Shown: positions 1 to 11,555 of the stretch, piece after piece
How positions within the stretch are numbered: position 1 is the stretch's first letter
Layout of the letters: every line of letters starts with the position of its first letter
Assembly: GCA_963971425.1 (NCBI GenBank)
Contig: OZ020519.1
Location: 20,171,397-20,235,396 of the forward strand
Length of the DNA stretch: 64,000 bases
DNA from: Bryoerythrophyllum caledonicum
Lineage: Eukaryota; Streptophyta; Bryopsida; Pottiales; Pottiaceae
Direction of reading: 5' to 3'
Translations under genes and position numbers: made by a program
Notes under the pieces: model-generated
The model's input: only the letters and a program-made list of their open reading frames with translations
Database searches by the model: none
What the model was told of the DNA's origin: nothing

Positions 1-34
1 AGCGATCGAGGGGCCCTGGTCGAGTTTCTTATCA

Positions 35-2545
35 GTGGTGGTGTTTTTTGATACCTCGACGATCAAGAAACACTTCCCTGGTTTGAATGACAGCGGTCCA
101 ACGTTGGTAAATATTCCCCTTTTGGATCAGGAAACTCTTTTACACATTTTTGAGTCACCAGAGACTGCGAAGGTCGAGAAGAAAGATGCCAAACATGGTT
201 ACAATGTAGCCAAGGCCAAGGCACGCTAGAAAGGTTGGTTGAATTTCGTGAACCAACGACTTTTATTATGATTGCCGGGTCCTAACATTATTTCACTTGA
301 AGGATTGGCGGCAGCATATAGGGCGTGGCAGGGAGAACGCTTCAACTGGGTGAAGATTCTCTACACGCACATGAAGAAAGAGATGACAAGCAAGACAAAT
401 TGTCACACTAAGGCATATTTCTGTACCACCTATCTCTTTGAATTTTGTCCTGAATTAAGAAAATAGACTTTGTCTAAGGCAGCGGAAGAGACGAAGAAGG
501 CGACGAGCTCCAAGAAGAGACCTCGGTGCGATGAAGTGCCCTAGGAGGAACCTGAGGACGGAACCAAGAAAGTAGGAGAGGAAACGCCCTCGTGTGCATT
601 TACTCCAGAGCCTACTTCTACTCAGCTCGGTGGCGCCCCAGAGCCGCAGCCTCCAAGTGATGAACAGGTGACCCGACCAGCAGAGATTGTGAAGATTAAG
701 AAGAAGGCGAGGCGAAGATCAGCAATAGAAGATACTCCAGCGCCTCGGAACTTAGTACCTGAGTTGGAGACCCCTGATGGTGGAGCAGCCAAGAAGACAG
801 CAGCTCCAATGCCGGAGGACGTGATCAACCTTGAAGAAGATGGAGAGACAACCTCCAAAGCTGCAGAAGAGCCCTTACTATAGCTGGGAGCGCCGACCAC
901 GACGATCAAGGTGGAGGAACAAGCGACAACTTCCAAGATCTCAAAGGGTAAGAGGGTAGTAGTTGAAGAACCTCATTCATCTAAGAAGAAACCTCTAAAG
1001 AATGAAGCTATTCTACCACTGGGAAGAAAGGAACTGGAATTGTTAGTAGCTGAGAAGGATGATCTGATAAAGGAGTACCAGAGAACTAACGATGCTATAT
1101 TTCGTGCTACGGAAGATTTGGAGAGGGATTCTAACAAGGAGAAGGTGCGAGTTAACGAGGAGCTGCAGAATCTCCACAAAGAGGGGGACGAGTGGAAGCG
1201 GAAGTACAACAACGAGGAAGCTTTCTGAAAGGCCATGGCAGCACAACTGCACAAGGAGAAACGAGAGCTGTAGGAGGAGGTGGCCAGTCAGACCGCTAAT
1301 GTAACTCATTGGAAAGCTAAGTGTGCAGATCTACAGGTACAACTGAAGGAAGCCAAGGAAAAGAAGGACAAGGATCAAGTCCTCTTCAAACGGTGTGAAG
1401 AAGTTGTCGTAGGGATGCGTGAAGCGAAGGAGCTGTGTGATCAGGAGAAGAGCAACAAGGAGCAGTTGGCTCAAGAAATGGTCGTGATGAAAGAGCATCA
1501 CGAAAAAGAAGTAGCAGAGCTACGGAAGTGTCATGCCCAGGAGATAACCGTGTTGAAGGAGCAACATGCGGAGGTACTAGACAGAGTGAGGAAGCCACAG
1601 AGTAGGAGTACGAGCAGTCCTTTAAAAGAACAGACTCTCACACCCAAGTTGCACGGAGAAATCAAGGCTCTTGCCGAAGCGGCCGATAGACTACAGTTGC
1701 AGGTCTCCACTGAGTGCGAAGCCAAGAAAAAGATGCAACAGTGTTTGTGGGATAACGAGTTGCGAGCTCCTCCTCCTTTCTCGCTTTTCCGTGGTTATGA
1801 ACTCCAGAGGGACACTTTCTTTAGTATCACACAGATGGCTCTAGGAGCAACACTCCAAGATGAGGAGTTTGACACTTTATGGGCTAGTGCTGATCATTTT
1901 TCCAACATGCAGAATTTGATTTGTGAAATGTTGGCACGAGGTGCCTTACAACTTGCAAGTGCAAGTAAGTTGGTTAATCCAATACCTGATCTAGGTGCGA
2001 GAGTTCTACTCTATTACCTGACCCTGGAGCACCAGCTAGCATCCAGGGGAGCTTGGGATAGGCCAAACAAAGTTTTTAGACCAGTGAAGATCCTTGAGAT
2101 CAGGGTGTCTACAGTCAGCACTCCGGAGTCGAGACAGCGGGCTGAGCTTCTTTATCACGAGGTGCGTGATGAGAATGCTCTCACGGCCACTTTGGCTTTA
2201 GTGCAGAGCCGCGAGGCCATGGCTCAGAGAGGAGAGCTCACTAGTGGACATTATGTTTATGAGTATACACGAGTGTGTCACCGTTTGAAGATGGCGGTGG
2301 AGGGCCAGCAGCTAGCTCTCGACAACCTGGAGAATGCCTATCAGCAGGTGTTGTTTACTCCACCCCCTTGGGATTTCAAGTTGCCCTCAGGATTAAAGAT
2401 TTCTTTGCCAGTAGCCGGTTCTATTCTAAAACAACGGTACCTGGGAAAGTATGATTCTATGTTCGACGCAGCAAGTGAGCAGCCTATTGTGACGTGGGAT
2501 GCCATAACGTGGTTGTTGGAGGACTTTGGATTATCACCAACGTAG
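35..2545 (+). pseudogene. Decayed retroelement ORF (gag-like, coiled coil)
   Basis: One reading frame runs through the whole span and is interrupted only by stops: TAG at 227, TGA at 269, TAG at 464, TAG at 541, TAG at 881, TGA at 1226 and TAG at 1271. From 1274 to 2545 it is open (about 420 codons). The N-terminal part (GPTLVNIPLL; GLAAAYRAWQGERFNW) matches in layout and wording the minus-strand ORF at 8717-9448, so both belong to one repeat family. An acidic, Lys-rich linker follows, then a long Glu/Lys coiled coil (about 950-1760) and a C-terminal domain (about 1760-2540) that I do not recognise. The layout recalls the 'putative plant transposon protein' families carried by non-autonomous LTR elements; this is inference. 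No reverse transcriptase is present. The purine tract and LTR downstream agree with the retroelement reading. Confidence 0.6.
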
Positions 2546-2573
2546 TGGCGGCCTTGGAATGTGGTTTACCCGA

Positions 2574-2619
2574 TGTTGTCTGCCATGTTTAGGGTTTGAC
2601 TCAAACATGGCAGACAACA
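2574..2619. repeat. 17-bp perfect inverted repeat (hairpin)
   Basis: Arms 2574-2590 and 2603-2619 are exact reverse complements around a 12-base spacer. The left arm begins TGTTGTCTGCC. It lies just after the long ORF ends (TAG at 2543) and at the point where the next open frame starts. It could be an RNA hairpin in the element's transcript or the scar of a small inverted duplication. Confidence 0.75.
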
Positions 2620-3213
2620 GTTCCAACGGCGGTAGCGCTAGACGCTCATTTGTGTCCGCTACAGGGACAGAGGCGATATAAGTGGGCACCATGGGCCAAG
2701 ATCGACACCGTGCCATACAACTTGCTTATCATCCCTGGAGCATTCGACACACCGGAGGAGTGCCATTTATCATACAAGACGTTTTTCGAGGCGCACCGAC
2801 ATCATACTGATCCTATCTGTTTCTGAGCTGCAGTTTTTTGCAACTTCTTGTCTTATCTATGTACCTTTTTCCGCCTGGTTGTTAACGTGAATCGGTATGA
2901 TGAGACGAAGGTGGAATTTTTGATTTGGTTGAAATTGCAGCAGCGACCTGCGAGGTGGATGCGCATGCTGGAGTGTATGGTGATCACAGGATTTCTGCCA
3001 ACGTCTAGCTCGGCGTTTGTGCTAGAGTTTGACCAGAAGCGATACAAGGACATGGCCCTTTGGTTGACTTTTCAGCGGACTAAGAGGACGTATTTGATGA
3101 AGGACGAGGACTTATGTCGGAACTTGGAGGAGGTGGATCGCCAAATTTTCCTCACCGAATTAAAGACTACAGATGAGATGAAGCACAGGCGACTCCGACA
3201 TGACAAGCGCTGA
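2596..3213 (+). pseudogene. Decayed downstream ORF of the same retroelement
   Basis: Two open stretches, 2596-2826 and 2848-3213, lie in the same frame and are separated by a TGA at 2824. They differ in frame from the ORF ending at 2545. The second part is rich in Lys, Arg and aromatic residues (RRLRHDKR at the C-terminus). I do not recognise a domain. The position, straight after the gag-like ORF and before the purine-rich 3' region, suggests a second or frameshifted part of the same element protein. Confidence 0.4.
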
Positions 3214-4300
3214 GTTTATGTTTATAGTTTTTTATAGTTCAAGTTGGAGATGCTGCCTAGGAAGTTATGGACAGCTTATTGTGGATAGCCTAGTTAAAGA
3301 TACTTCAGATGATGGAGCTATGAACTTGGAACTTATGCTTGACATCGTATTTTTTAATATGGCAATGTTTGTTTTCAAGATTGTACGTGAAGCTTCATTC
3401 GTTGAAACAAGCCTAAAATTTTCTAAGTAGGGCTGAACTTCCGATTATTGACCTGTGCATGAATTGTGATATAAGTTGATAAGCTGTAAACATGTTTGAA
3501 AACATCTGGAAGAGTAGATATACACAGAGTTATTTTCGGAACGTTAACTACTTAAGATGTGAACGTTAGTTCAAGAATTTTTGAAGCATGGAATTGGTTC
3601 TGTAAGTTCGACTTGATCTCCAAACCTCAAATATGATAAAGAATGAAGTATGGAAAATTGAACTTTAAAAAAAAATAAAAAATTTGCTTCAACTGCAAAT
3701 CTATATCTACACCCGCACCTGTACTACACTACGTGGCGTGGTGGGGCGGGTGTCGTGTGGTTGAGTAGAGACCCGGCACTAGCACCCGGAGGTTGCCACG
3801 GCAGCGTCTACTCGCATCCAACGATCACCAGGCCACCAAGGCCGAACTGAAGGAGTGTGTGCCGAGAAGGCATTATATCCAAGCACGGAGGGGCAGAGCC
3901 AATCGATATGGGACAATGTGGCTCGCGCACAACCACGTGGGCACCCGTCATCGTGTAAGGTATCCTGCAGCCGTTGGACTGTGCGCTGATGAGAGTGTTT
4001 AGCGCTGATGATGCTTGGACGCAAGAGTTGCTTAGTAGATCAAGCAGGTGATGTGCGCGTGAACAATTATCTATAGGTGTATGCACATGCATGTGTAAGA
4101 AGGAGGCAAATAGAGTGAGTTAACCGCACCAAAGTAACTGAAGATTGACATGCTCCTCAGCAATGAGCTGCACGAGCTGGTGAAATACAAGTTGAGTGAG
4201 TTGACACAGAAGAAGCTGTGAAGGTATTAATGAAAGAGTAGACCAGACGAATTAAAAGCTGGACAAGTGATGCAATTTAGACGAGGAGATGGAGATCACG
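3214..4300. other. Non-coding stretch, retroelement 3' internal region
   Basis: No convincing gene. A GC-richer patch (about 3715-4100) gives short overlapping ORFs on both strands with no recognisable domain. Most likely untranslated internal sequence of the retroelement between its ORF and the polypurine region. Confidence 0.4.
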
Positions 4301-5749
4301 AAAAAAGTAATCCTCATCAACTTCGTGGAGAAGGAGGATCAATACAGTAAAAAAATAAAATAAAAAATGAAATGAAAAAATAAATAAAAATAAATTGATG
4401 AATGAAAGAAAGAAGATTAATATGTGAGTTGGAAAGAGAATCTTAGAAAAGGTCATCCAAGTTAGTATAAAAAGAACAACTAGGATAGTTCCTTAAGTTA
4501 TCTCAAAAGAGAGGAAATTAGAAAAACAAGAAATCAAATACAAAGTTAGTATTTTAAGAAAGAACAATTTGAATAGAACCTTGAGTCTAGGTAATGCATT
4601 GAGAGAATTCTCTAACAAAAGAACAATTTGACAAGAACATACCTATAATATCTCACGAGAGACTTAATAGGTGAGAAATGTTAAGACTAGATGTGGAAGT
4701 GAGAGATGAAACAAAACGGATGAGAAACATTTTAGTTTAGAATCTATTAACTCCAAAGAGAAGCCTGAGTGGATTTAATCAGGATATGATAGAGTTGAAA
4801 GTAAATCTCAAAAACTTTATGATTTAGCAAGTCAAGGTAATTAGAGTAGTACCTAAACTTCTAAGTCTAAAAATATGTTGAAAAAATAAAAAATAAAAAT
4901 GGACGAAATGGGAATATAGAAGAAAGGAAAAAATAAGAGAGAACATGATAAGATTAAGAGAAAATAGTTGAAAGGGAAAAATAAGAGAGAACATGATAAC
5001 ATAATGAGAGAATCTTATGTTAAGAGAGAGTAGGCTAGAATAGAAAAAGATAGTTAGCACAATTAGTAGTGAGGTGGTATACACACTATTTAAATTGTAT
5101 GTAGCATGATACTTCAACTGAAATTGAAGGTGAAATAGAAGAGAGAAAAGAAAGTAAGGAAATTAGCAATAATAGAATTAGTAATTAGTAGTGAAGACAC
5201 AAACTACTAACATACTAATTTACTGATGTGAGTACTAATGAGTGCTAATTTTCCAAAGAAAAAAAAAACAAAAAAAACAAAAAAATGAAATAAAAAAATG
5301 GAATGATGAAGAAGAATAGAAAGTAAAGAAGAAGGAATGAAAAAAAAAAAAAGGGATGGCAAGTGAAGCCAAAATGAAAGAATTAAAAGAAAAATTCAAA
5401 TGGAAGAAAAGTAGTTGAAGAACAATAAAAGTAAAAAAGAGAAGATCTAAAAGAGAATGGAAAATTTAAAGTTGAAAATGAAGAAATATTCATGTCTAAG
5501 TGAAAGACATAAACAAAAGAGTTAAGTTTAGAAGAATCTTAAAGACTTAAGTATGTAAAAGACAAACTTATTTAAGATAGAAAGAATGGAAAGCAAATAA
5601 AAATAATCCACAATCCTTAAGAAAATAAAAGGAAAAAGCTATATGGAAACTAAAGGAAATTAAAGTACGAGATGAAGAGCGAAAGATTAAGTTCAAGGAC
5701 AAAGGTCGTTGAAGTCGACGAGGACGTCTCCGAGCTAAGAAGGGGGCTA
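4300..5749 (+). other. Purine-rich internal region ending in polypurine tract
   Basis: Very A- and G-rich on the plus strand, with many GAAAGAAAGAA-like runs and no supported gene. It ends in AAGAAGGGGGCTA (about 5737-5749), directly followed by TGTAGAG. That is the usual arrangement of a plus-strand-priming polypurine tract abutting a 3' LTR, and it orients this retroelement left to right. Confidence 0.55.
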
Positions 5750-7737
5750 TGTAGAGCCTAAATCCTAAAAACAACTTTTTCCAGAAAATTAAATGTAAAA
5801 AGGGTTGTAGATATATGAAGAATTAAATAATTAATGATTAAGTTTATATTAAATACTTAATTAATTGAAAAGTACCGCTTCATATCTAAGATAGAAGGAT
5901 TAATGGGAAAAGGGTTGAACCCACACCCTTTGGGAAGGGTGTGCCTTTTCATATCTAGATATGAATAGATGTGAGGATTTAGTGAAATTAATCTCAATGG
6001 TTAATTATAGGCAAAACCGTTTTTCCAAGAGGTGTGCCTCTTGGATTTGAGTAGAATGACTAGCTTGAATTTTTAGCATTCTTGGCCATTACCATAGAAA
6101 TTCCTTGGAAGAAAGTTGGAGTGAGCCCTAGCTTAGGTGAAAAAGCTAGTAATTGAAGAAATCTCTTATGTTGTAAGAGTATTATGTGGTGTGTGAAATT
6201 ATTAATATATAATTATTATTGAATTTACATGTGTAGAGTCTTGTGTGTGTGACTTGAGTCATATGTATAATTACAATAATATTTGAACTTCATTGAATAA
6301 ATTTAATATTGTGTTTTGTAAATGCAATTATATGTATGAGGTATTAATTGTGAATAAATTCCTATGCATAAATGCATTAATTATTTATTTAGATCTTCAT
6401 TGTAAAAATTAGGATACTAACCTAATTAATTATGTGACATGAAATTGTGTGTGTTGATGAATTAAATTTAATGTATTACATATGAGTGAAAATATGAATA
6501 CTTAATATTGAAACTTCAAGAGATAAAGTTAGGGAAGATCCTAACTATGTCAAAGTGACATTGTAAATATTAATGTAATAAATCTAAGTGTATGTGAGGC
6601 ATTTAGAAATTAATTTGGAGTAAGAAACTTAATGCATTAATGTGAGGAATGCATAAGTAAATGATGTAAGACTTAAGTTCAAGTGTGAAAACTTAAGTAT
6701 TAAGACATAAGACGGGAGTCTTATGCATGTGTAAATAAGAAAACTTAAGACTAGAGTGAAAAAGGACTTAAGTATAAGTGACAGGACTTAAGTCCAAGTG
6801 ATAGAACTTAAGTCTACAGAGGAATAGAACTTAAGTCTAAGTGATAAAACTTAAGTCTAGTGTGAGAAAGAACTTAAGTATAAGTGACAGAACTTAAGTC
6901 TGAGTGTTAGAACTTAAGTATAAGTGACAGAATTTAAGTCTGAGTGTTATAACTTAAGTCTACTGTGGGATAGAACTTAAGTTAAAGTGATGAAACTTAA
7001 GTCCAGAGTGAGAAAGAACTTAAGTATAAACGACAAGGACTTAAGTCCAAGTGTCAAGACTTAAGTCTACAGTGAAGGAAGACTTAAGCCTGAGTGTTAG
7101 GACTTAAGTCTATAGTGAGGGGAAACTTAAGTTTGAGATACAAAACTTAAGTCATGCAAGTGTAAGAGTGAAGATACTCTTTTTTGCATTTAAGTGTTAA
7201 GGACTAATAGATAGGTTAAGACTTAAGTCCGGACTTAGAGTAGAAATATTTAGAGGCTTAATCTAACTTGTGTGTTATTCGAGATTAACACTTATGATAA
7301 GTACGCGAGTACGTGAATCGTGGGATGCACGTGAGAAGTGGAGCGAATTGCACGAGGTAAGTTCGTGAATTCTACATGGAATTAATTAAGGAATCAACCA
7401 TGAGTGCAATGGATAGTATCCAAGAGCCAAAGATGGCAAAAGTATAAGAAACTAACAAACGTGCATATTCATAGTTAACTCAAGAGCAAGGCTCTTTGGA
7501 GGAGCAAGGCTCTACCTAAGCACTTAAATCCTTGGGATTAATACCTTAAGAGTGGAATGTTAAGTTTGATGTATTTTAAGGCTTAATTCCCTAAAAACGA
7601 GTGCATAAACCTAAGTAATCCACTAAAAGATCACTTTTGACCTACAATTAAAGACAAACTACTTAACGGTTGACGCTAGACCATCCCGGGAAGAATTTAG
7701 AATCAAGGGTAGACTTGTGTGAGTCTTGGGTGTTTTG
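5750..7737 (+). repeat. 3' LTR (TGTAGAG... family), right end eroded
   Basis: Starts TGTAGAGCC after the polypurine tract. Its sequence is matched in inverted orientation by 42712-44517, for example the stretches around the Ala-Lys-like 'agcttaggtgaaaaagct' and the 'gtcttgtgtgtgtgacttg' segment near 6240. The other copy ends CTCTACA in its own sense direction, giving TGTAGAG/CTCTACA as short terminal inverted repeats. Here the last 25 or so bases are unrecognisable and sequence of a different family begins near 7738, so the 3' end is truncated or replaced. Confidence 0.6.
6660..7160 (+). repeat. Degenerate ACTTAAGT tandem array inside the LTR
   Basis: About 25 copies of (A)ACTTAAGT(C) spaced roughly 15-25 bases, linked by variable AAGTGACAG-like words. 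The core CTTAAG is palindromic. The inverted sister LTR (about 43180-43650) and the region 31780-32110 carry the same CTTAAG-rich texture. It may be a U3 enhancer-type array. Confidence 0.6.
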
Positions 7738-9448
7738 CAAAGGTGAATTTTCCAGTTTACATCTGTGTAGTCAACCGGACATTAGCCTCTGTGACATCAC
7801 GGACCTTCTCTTCCAACTATGGTACCTGTGAAGAGTCGGGCGTAGCTACGGTCGACGCTTCTCTGCTTGCCTGCATCTCCCTCTTCTGTTGCGCCAGGGA
7901 TGTCGCCAACTCCTTCGCTAAGTTCTTCTCGGTTTGATATTGCTCCTGTAACTGCTGGTGTTGAGTCTTAAGACTCTCAATCTCGAGCAGGTACTCTTCA
8001 ACGCGCCGCTCCTTCTCAATGTAGAGATCCTTCCAATGGAAAGTGCTCTCGGAAGCTTGTCAGAGCTCTTCTTGCAACGTGTGCCAATATCGCACTTGTG
8101 CTTCTTTATCTCCAGCTAGAGCCAAATTCTCCTTCTCCGACTCCATCTTAAGGCGATGGTACTCTTTCTCCATGTGGCTCAGCTTCTTCTGCAATTCATC
8201 GCATTGTTGTGCCTTCGTCGTCTGCTTCTGGCATAAGGTCTCCCAGCGCTTAACCTCTTCGGTGGTGTGAGCCAACTTCCCATGCAGCTCACCCCAATGT
8301 CTGTCCTGCAGCTCTCTAGCCCGCTCTACTTCCAACAGCGACTTCTCTAGCTGGAGCTTCTCGCGTTGGAAGTTCTTCTGCATATGATCCTTAGCCAACA
8401 AGATGTCCTTGTTAGTGGCTTGATACTGCGCCACGAGATCATCCTTCTGAAATACCAACAATTTGAGATTCTCCTTACTGAACTCCCGAACCTCAATCCG
8501 TTTGGTGTAGGTTGCTCCCTGCGATTTCTTCTCTGTTTGCTTGATAGGAGCTTCATCTTCAGGGTCCTCTACTGTGACAACCTCGGGAGCAGCGTACGGG
8601 ATGATTTACTTGGATGGTGTCTTAGGCGGCTTCACTGATACTGGTGGACGCGGTTCCTGCCCTGAGGTGATACTTAAGACACCTCTAGTGGTGATCGGAT
8701 GCTTCACCTTTTTCTTCTACACTTCCACCAGCGATCTCTTCCCCTTGTCTTTCACTAGTGCAAGGGCTTCGGGTGACCCTGGTGTCTCTTCTTCCGCATC
8801 CTCCCTTGCCAGACTTGGCGCATCTTCTTCTCTCACATCTTCTTCTGTCTCAAGAGCCTCCTCTAGTTCGTCTTCTTCCTCATGTTCTGCCACCATCATG
8901 CGCAATCTCTTTTTCTTGGTACTCCTCCCTGATTCCTCTTCCACCTCATGTACTCTTCCAATCAAGCTCTTCCTCACTGGGGGACAAATTGCTGAAAAAT
9001 AAGTGGTTCCATGAAAGAAGATATTATGGCGGGTATTCTTCCCTGCCAGCTCCAATCGGAGATGCGCGAACATGATCTTGGACCAATTGAGTCGCTCTCC
9101 ATTCCAGCTCTTGTAAGTTGCAGCCAATGCGCTGGGCGATAACACCTCCGTTCCTTCCAAAGCCATCAAGAGTCGAAGGTTGATGAACTTCAACCATTCC
9201 TTTGACGAAGCCTTGGTTTTCTTGATTGAATATCCCCTGTCCACCTTGGCGTCTTCTGGTTTCTCAAACACACGGCTGACCTCAACCTTGGTTAACAAAG
9301 GTAATCCTACCAAGGTAGGTCCCGTCTTTGGCAGGTGTGGGCCGCAAAAACGGCCCATGATGTCAAATGGACCACGCATCGTGTGCGTTAAGGTTAACAA
9401 ATAGTAGAAATGGGTTATCCCATTGGTTAGCTCATGGTTTTTGATCAA
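7738..9448 (-). pseudogene. Decayed retroelement ORF, relative of 35-2545
   Basis: A single minus-strand frame runs from 9448 to about 7740 with a few stops: a TAG just after the open part ends at 8717, a TAA near 8606 and a TGA near 8057. The open N-terminal 243 residues include PKTGPTLVGLPLL and ALAATYKSWNGERLNWSKI, parallel to the plus-strand ORF at the window start, followed by an acidic tail. The next part (8461-8060 and beyond) is a coiled coil beginning KDDLVAQYQATNKDI. The first 40 or so codons overlap the start of the R repeat, so the true N-terminus is uncertain. Probably the gag-like protein of a non-autonomous LTR element. Confidence 0.55.
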
Positions 9449-9702
9449 GATGGCTAAATAGCCTTTTCATGCGCTAATTCTTTAATTAGGAGCCACATTG
9501 TGGCAACCAAGGATTTTATGAAGTTAACCAAAAAATAAATAGAAAAGAAAAAAATAAAGAAAAGGATAGAAAAGACAAAAACAATAGAAAAGAATTAAAA
9601 TTAGAAGTGGTGGAGAAGAATTTACCTCCTACCGAGTCGAGGACCGCAATTGGCCACGGTGAGGAAATCACGGGGAAAAAAACTAGGAGAAGGAGAAGAA
9701 GG
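9336..9702 (+). repeat. R repeat copy 1, left fragment
   Basis: Begins TGTGGGCCGCAAAAACGGCC, which includes a short hairpin (GGGCCG/CGGCCC), and matches 36369 onward (TGTGAGCCGC...). Element A interrupts it at 9703 and it resumes at 28708. The shared text includes the 'aatttacctcctacc' segment and the Lys-coding purine runs. The TG start suggests an LTR-type end, but no matching target duplication is visible. Confidence 0.65.
9699..9702. repeat. Target-site duplication AAGG (left) of element A
   Basis: AAGG precedes the left terminal inverted repeat, and AAGG at 28708-28711 follows the right one. The unoccupied site in the second R repeat (about 36725-36735) reads ...GAAGAATGATGGTGAGG, the single-copy form of the joined flanks apart from small changes. 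This supports a 4-bp duplication. Confidence 0.8.
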
Positions 9703-9746
9703 ATGCCATATTTAACTATTTCTGGACTTTGCAAAGTCCAGAAATA
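9703..9746 (+). repeat. Left terminal inverted repeat plus 30-bp palindrome
   Basis: 9703-9728 is the 26-bp terminal repeat. Its inner part continues into a perfect 30-bp palindrome at 9717-9746 centred on TTTGCAAA (half-site TATTTCTGGAC...). The left end therefore carries the inner half of the terminal repeat twice in opposite directions and could extrude a cruciform. Element B has the same palindrome at 44532-44561. Confidence 0.85.
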
Positions 9747-9829
9747 AGGAAGAAGGATTTCAGTGTAGTAGAATTGTGGCACCCAATAGATTGAGAGGGA
9801 TACAAATCAAAATAAACTAAGTCATTCAG

Positions 9830-10041
9830 CCGGATATCTCCGGATGATTACAGTCAGACGATACGAATCGATTACAGTGATAGAACCTTGCTCAAGGCAA
9901 GGTACAATATTATCGACAGAAATTGTACTGACTCGATTTTCTTCCCATGGAGTACTTAGGGGAAGAATTTAGAGAAAATGAACATAGAGCAGAAGGCATT
10001 GACATTTCATGGATGCCGTTAAAAGAGCCGGAGATATCCGG
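9830..10041. repeat. Left subterminal motif pair with GATATC core variant
   Basis: CCGGATATCTCCGG at 9830-9843 and CCGGAGATATCCGG at 10028-10041. These are the same one-base variant of the internal 14-mer, in opposite orientations. The two motifs nearest the right end (28298 and 28470) also carry the ATATCC form, while the exact internal copies do not. Element B keeps the variant at 44644 and a decayed one at 44883. Confidence 0.75.
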
Positions 10042-10224
10042 TCGAAAGCAGGGAAAACAGAAAACAGTTGGTGAGCTTTGAAAAACAAAATTGCTTTTTC
10101 GGAAGGGAGTCCGTGTACAAGACCATCACATACTTGATCAACTCTACGAGATAGCAATGATTAGTCTCAGTGAAACTCCTGCATGAAAGAGCAAAACCTA
10201 TCCTGGCACTACCTCTGAAGACTT

Positions 10225-10662
10225 CTAAAGATCTTTCCAGTGCGCCGGCGCATACATGTCCGAATCAACATCAGACCCTGTGTCACAACCAGTTTGAAAT
10301 GGGCTGCAGCCGCCCTCCGAAGAAGATTCTTCCTCGTCAACATACCAGAGGTCGTCCTCCTCCTCATCTTCAACCAAACGACCTCCGAAGACCGACTCAT
10401 CTTCATCACAGTCGACCTCGTTCTCGTCCTTCGCTTCATAGTCGCTGCCGTCCTCCTCCTCTAGAACATACTTGCTCTGAGCGTCCTCCTCCAATTCGTC
10501 CCAAGCACGCCGAATAGAACCCATCGCCCCTGTGTACCCGACTTGAAAGCGTAGCAGTCGTCCCCTCTCCGAACCCTGAGCGTCGCTCACGATCCTTCGA
10601 GAAACTCTACGGTCTACCGAATCAGACTCTTCCCTCTCCCTCTTCCTACTTGCAAAAGCCAT
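10225..10662 (-). CDS. Small acidic protein of element A
   Basis: 145 codons, starting MAFASRKRERE and ending ...MYAPAHWKDL. A basic N-terminal patch (RKREREE, RRVSRR) precedes a long Asp/Glu-rich stretch (DEEEDDLWYVDEEESSSE) and a conserved tail GCDTGSDVDSDMYAPAHW. Element B encodes a 118-codon relative (45084-45440) with the same basic start, acidic middle and tail, and a stop at the same place, so the ORF end looks real. A TATA-like box lies upstream at about 10750-10755 in the gene's direction. I know no family. The acidic character could suit a protein that binds basic chromatin or DNA-binding partners, but that is a guess. The gene points away from the transposase gene toward the left end. 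Confidence 0.6.
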   Translation of the reverse strand: MAFASRKREREESDSVDRRVSRRIVSDAQGSERGRLLRFQVGYTGAMGSIRRAWDELEEDAQSKYVLEEEDGSDYEAKDENEVDCDEDESVFGGRLVEDEEEDDLWYVDEEESSSEGGCSPFQTGCDTGSDVDSDMYAPAHWKDL

Positions 10663-10749
10663 ATCCTCTCTCTCAACCCTGGCTATCGACTAACAGAACT
10701 AACAAGTTGAAAGACAAAACATGTGAATTGGTGAAGACCCGAACCCTTT

Positions 10750-10755
10750 CTTATA
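10750..10755 (-). promoter_or_regulatory. TATA-like box of the acidic-protein gene
   Basis: Reads TATAAG on the minus strand, about 90 bases upstream of the ATG at 10662. Element B has a stronger match, TATATAAG, at the matching place (45494-45501). Confidence 0.45.
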
Positions 10756-11250
10756 CTATCCTCCCTACCAACCCATTTATTACAGGTCTCGAGCGTAGGT
10801 AAAGGATGAGTCATTGATAGAAGTCGCCATAACACCGAGACTGATAAAAATAAAGGCAGCTTCCACAGACACGAATGACCAACATGGGACGCGACGCGTC
10901 AAGCGTGCTGTCGTAACGTGATGTGCGAAGTACAATCTCCGCCGCCAACCATTAGCATCACATGAATGATAAGAAGGTCCTCGTACAACTGGTATGAAGT
11001 GTGTAATTAACCGCGTATTATAATTTTACTTATGGCATGTCAAAAATCTAAGAAGGAAACAGCCACGGGAATAACCGAAAGGTCTCTGATACATTGTTGA
11101 AACATCCATCGTAAATTGAAATGCATTATCGAAGCCACAGAAGATCTCCGGATATGATTCAATACTATTAAGAACACCTAGGTAAGCTCAAAATTGGGAA
11201 GCTCAAAATTGGATCTCCATTAACGAGAATGGGGGATGTGAATCTCCTAT

Positions 11251-11555
11251 CCGGAGATCTCCGGCTAGATCTCACCGACTGAAACATGGCAATATACGAA
11301 CATCCTTAGGTCCACAAAATATTACTTCCACAGCCGGAGATCTCCGGTAAGCTTTCAGAAAGACGTGAGGGTCCAAAAATATACCGCTGGCAGAATTGAG
11401 TCAACAGTAACTCTGTCACTCCTCAATGTACCCAAATTTCATTGAATGGAAGAGTACAATTTCGGTCCTCTTCACGCTGACTGGCAAGAGCTAAAAGAAA
11501 GGATGCCGAACTCGGGCCCAGATAAATAAATTCGCCCACAACCGGAGATCTCCGG
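11251..11555. repeat. Palindrome cluster downstream of the transposase gene
   Basis: Exact CCGGAGATCTCCGG at 11251-11264, 11334-11347 and 11542-11555, and a decayed one near 11138. The last two correspond to 46155 and 46364 in element B, with spacing 208 versus 209. They lie in the 3' flank of the leftward gene that ends at 11648. Confidence 0.85.

Noticed and set aside
622-936. Minus-strand ORFs opposite the window's first coding stretch
   Set aside because: Shadows of the plus-strand gag-like frame, with low-complexity Ser/Val peptides.
35-2545. Alternative genetic code (TAG read as Gln)
   Set aside because: Intact-looking genes here end at TAG, and frameshifts accompany the stops in other elements, so decay explains them better.
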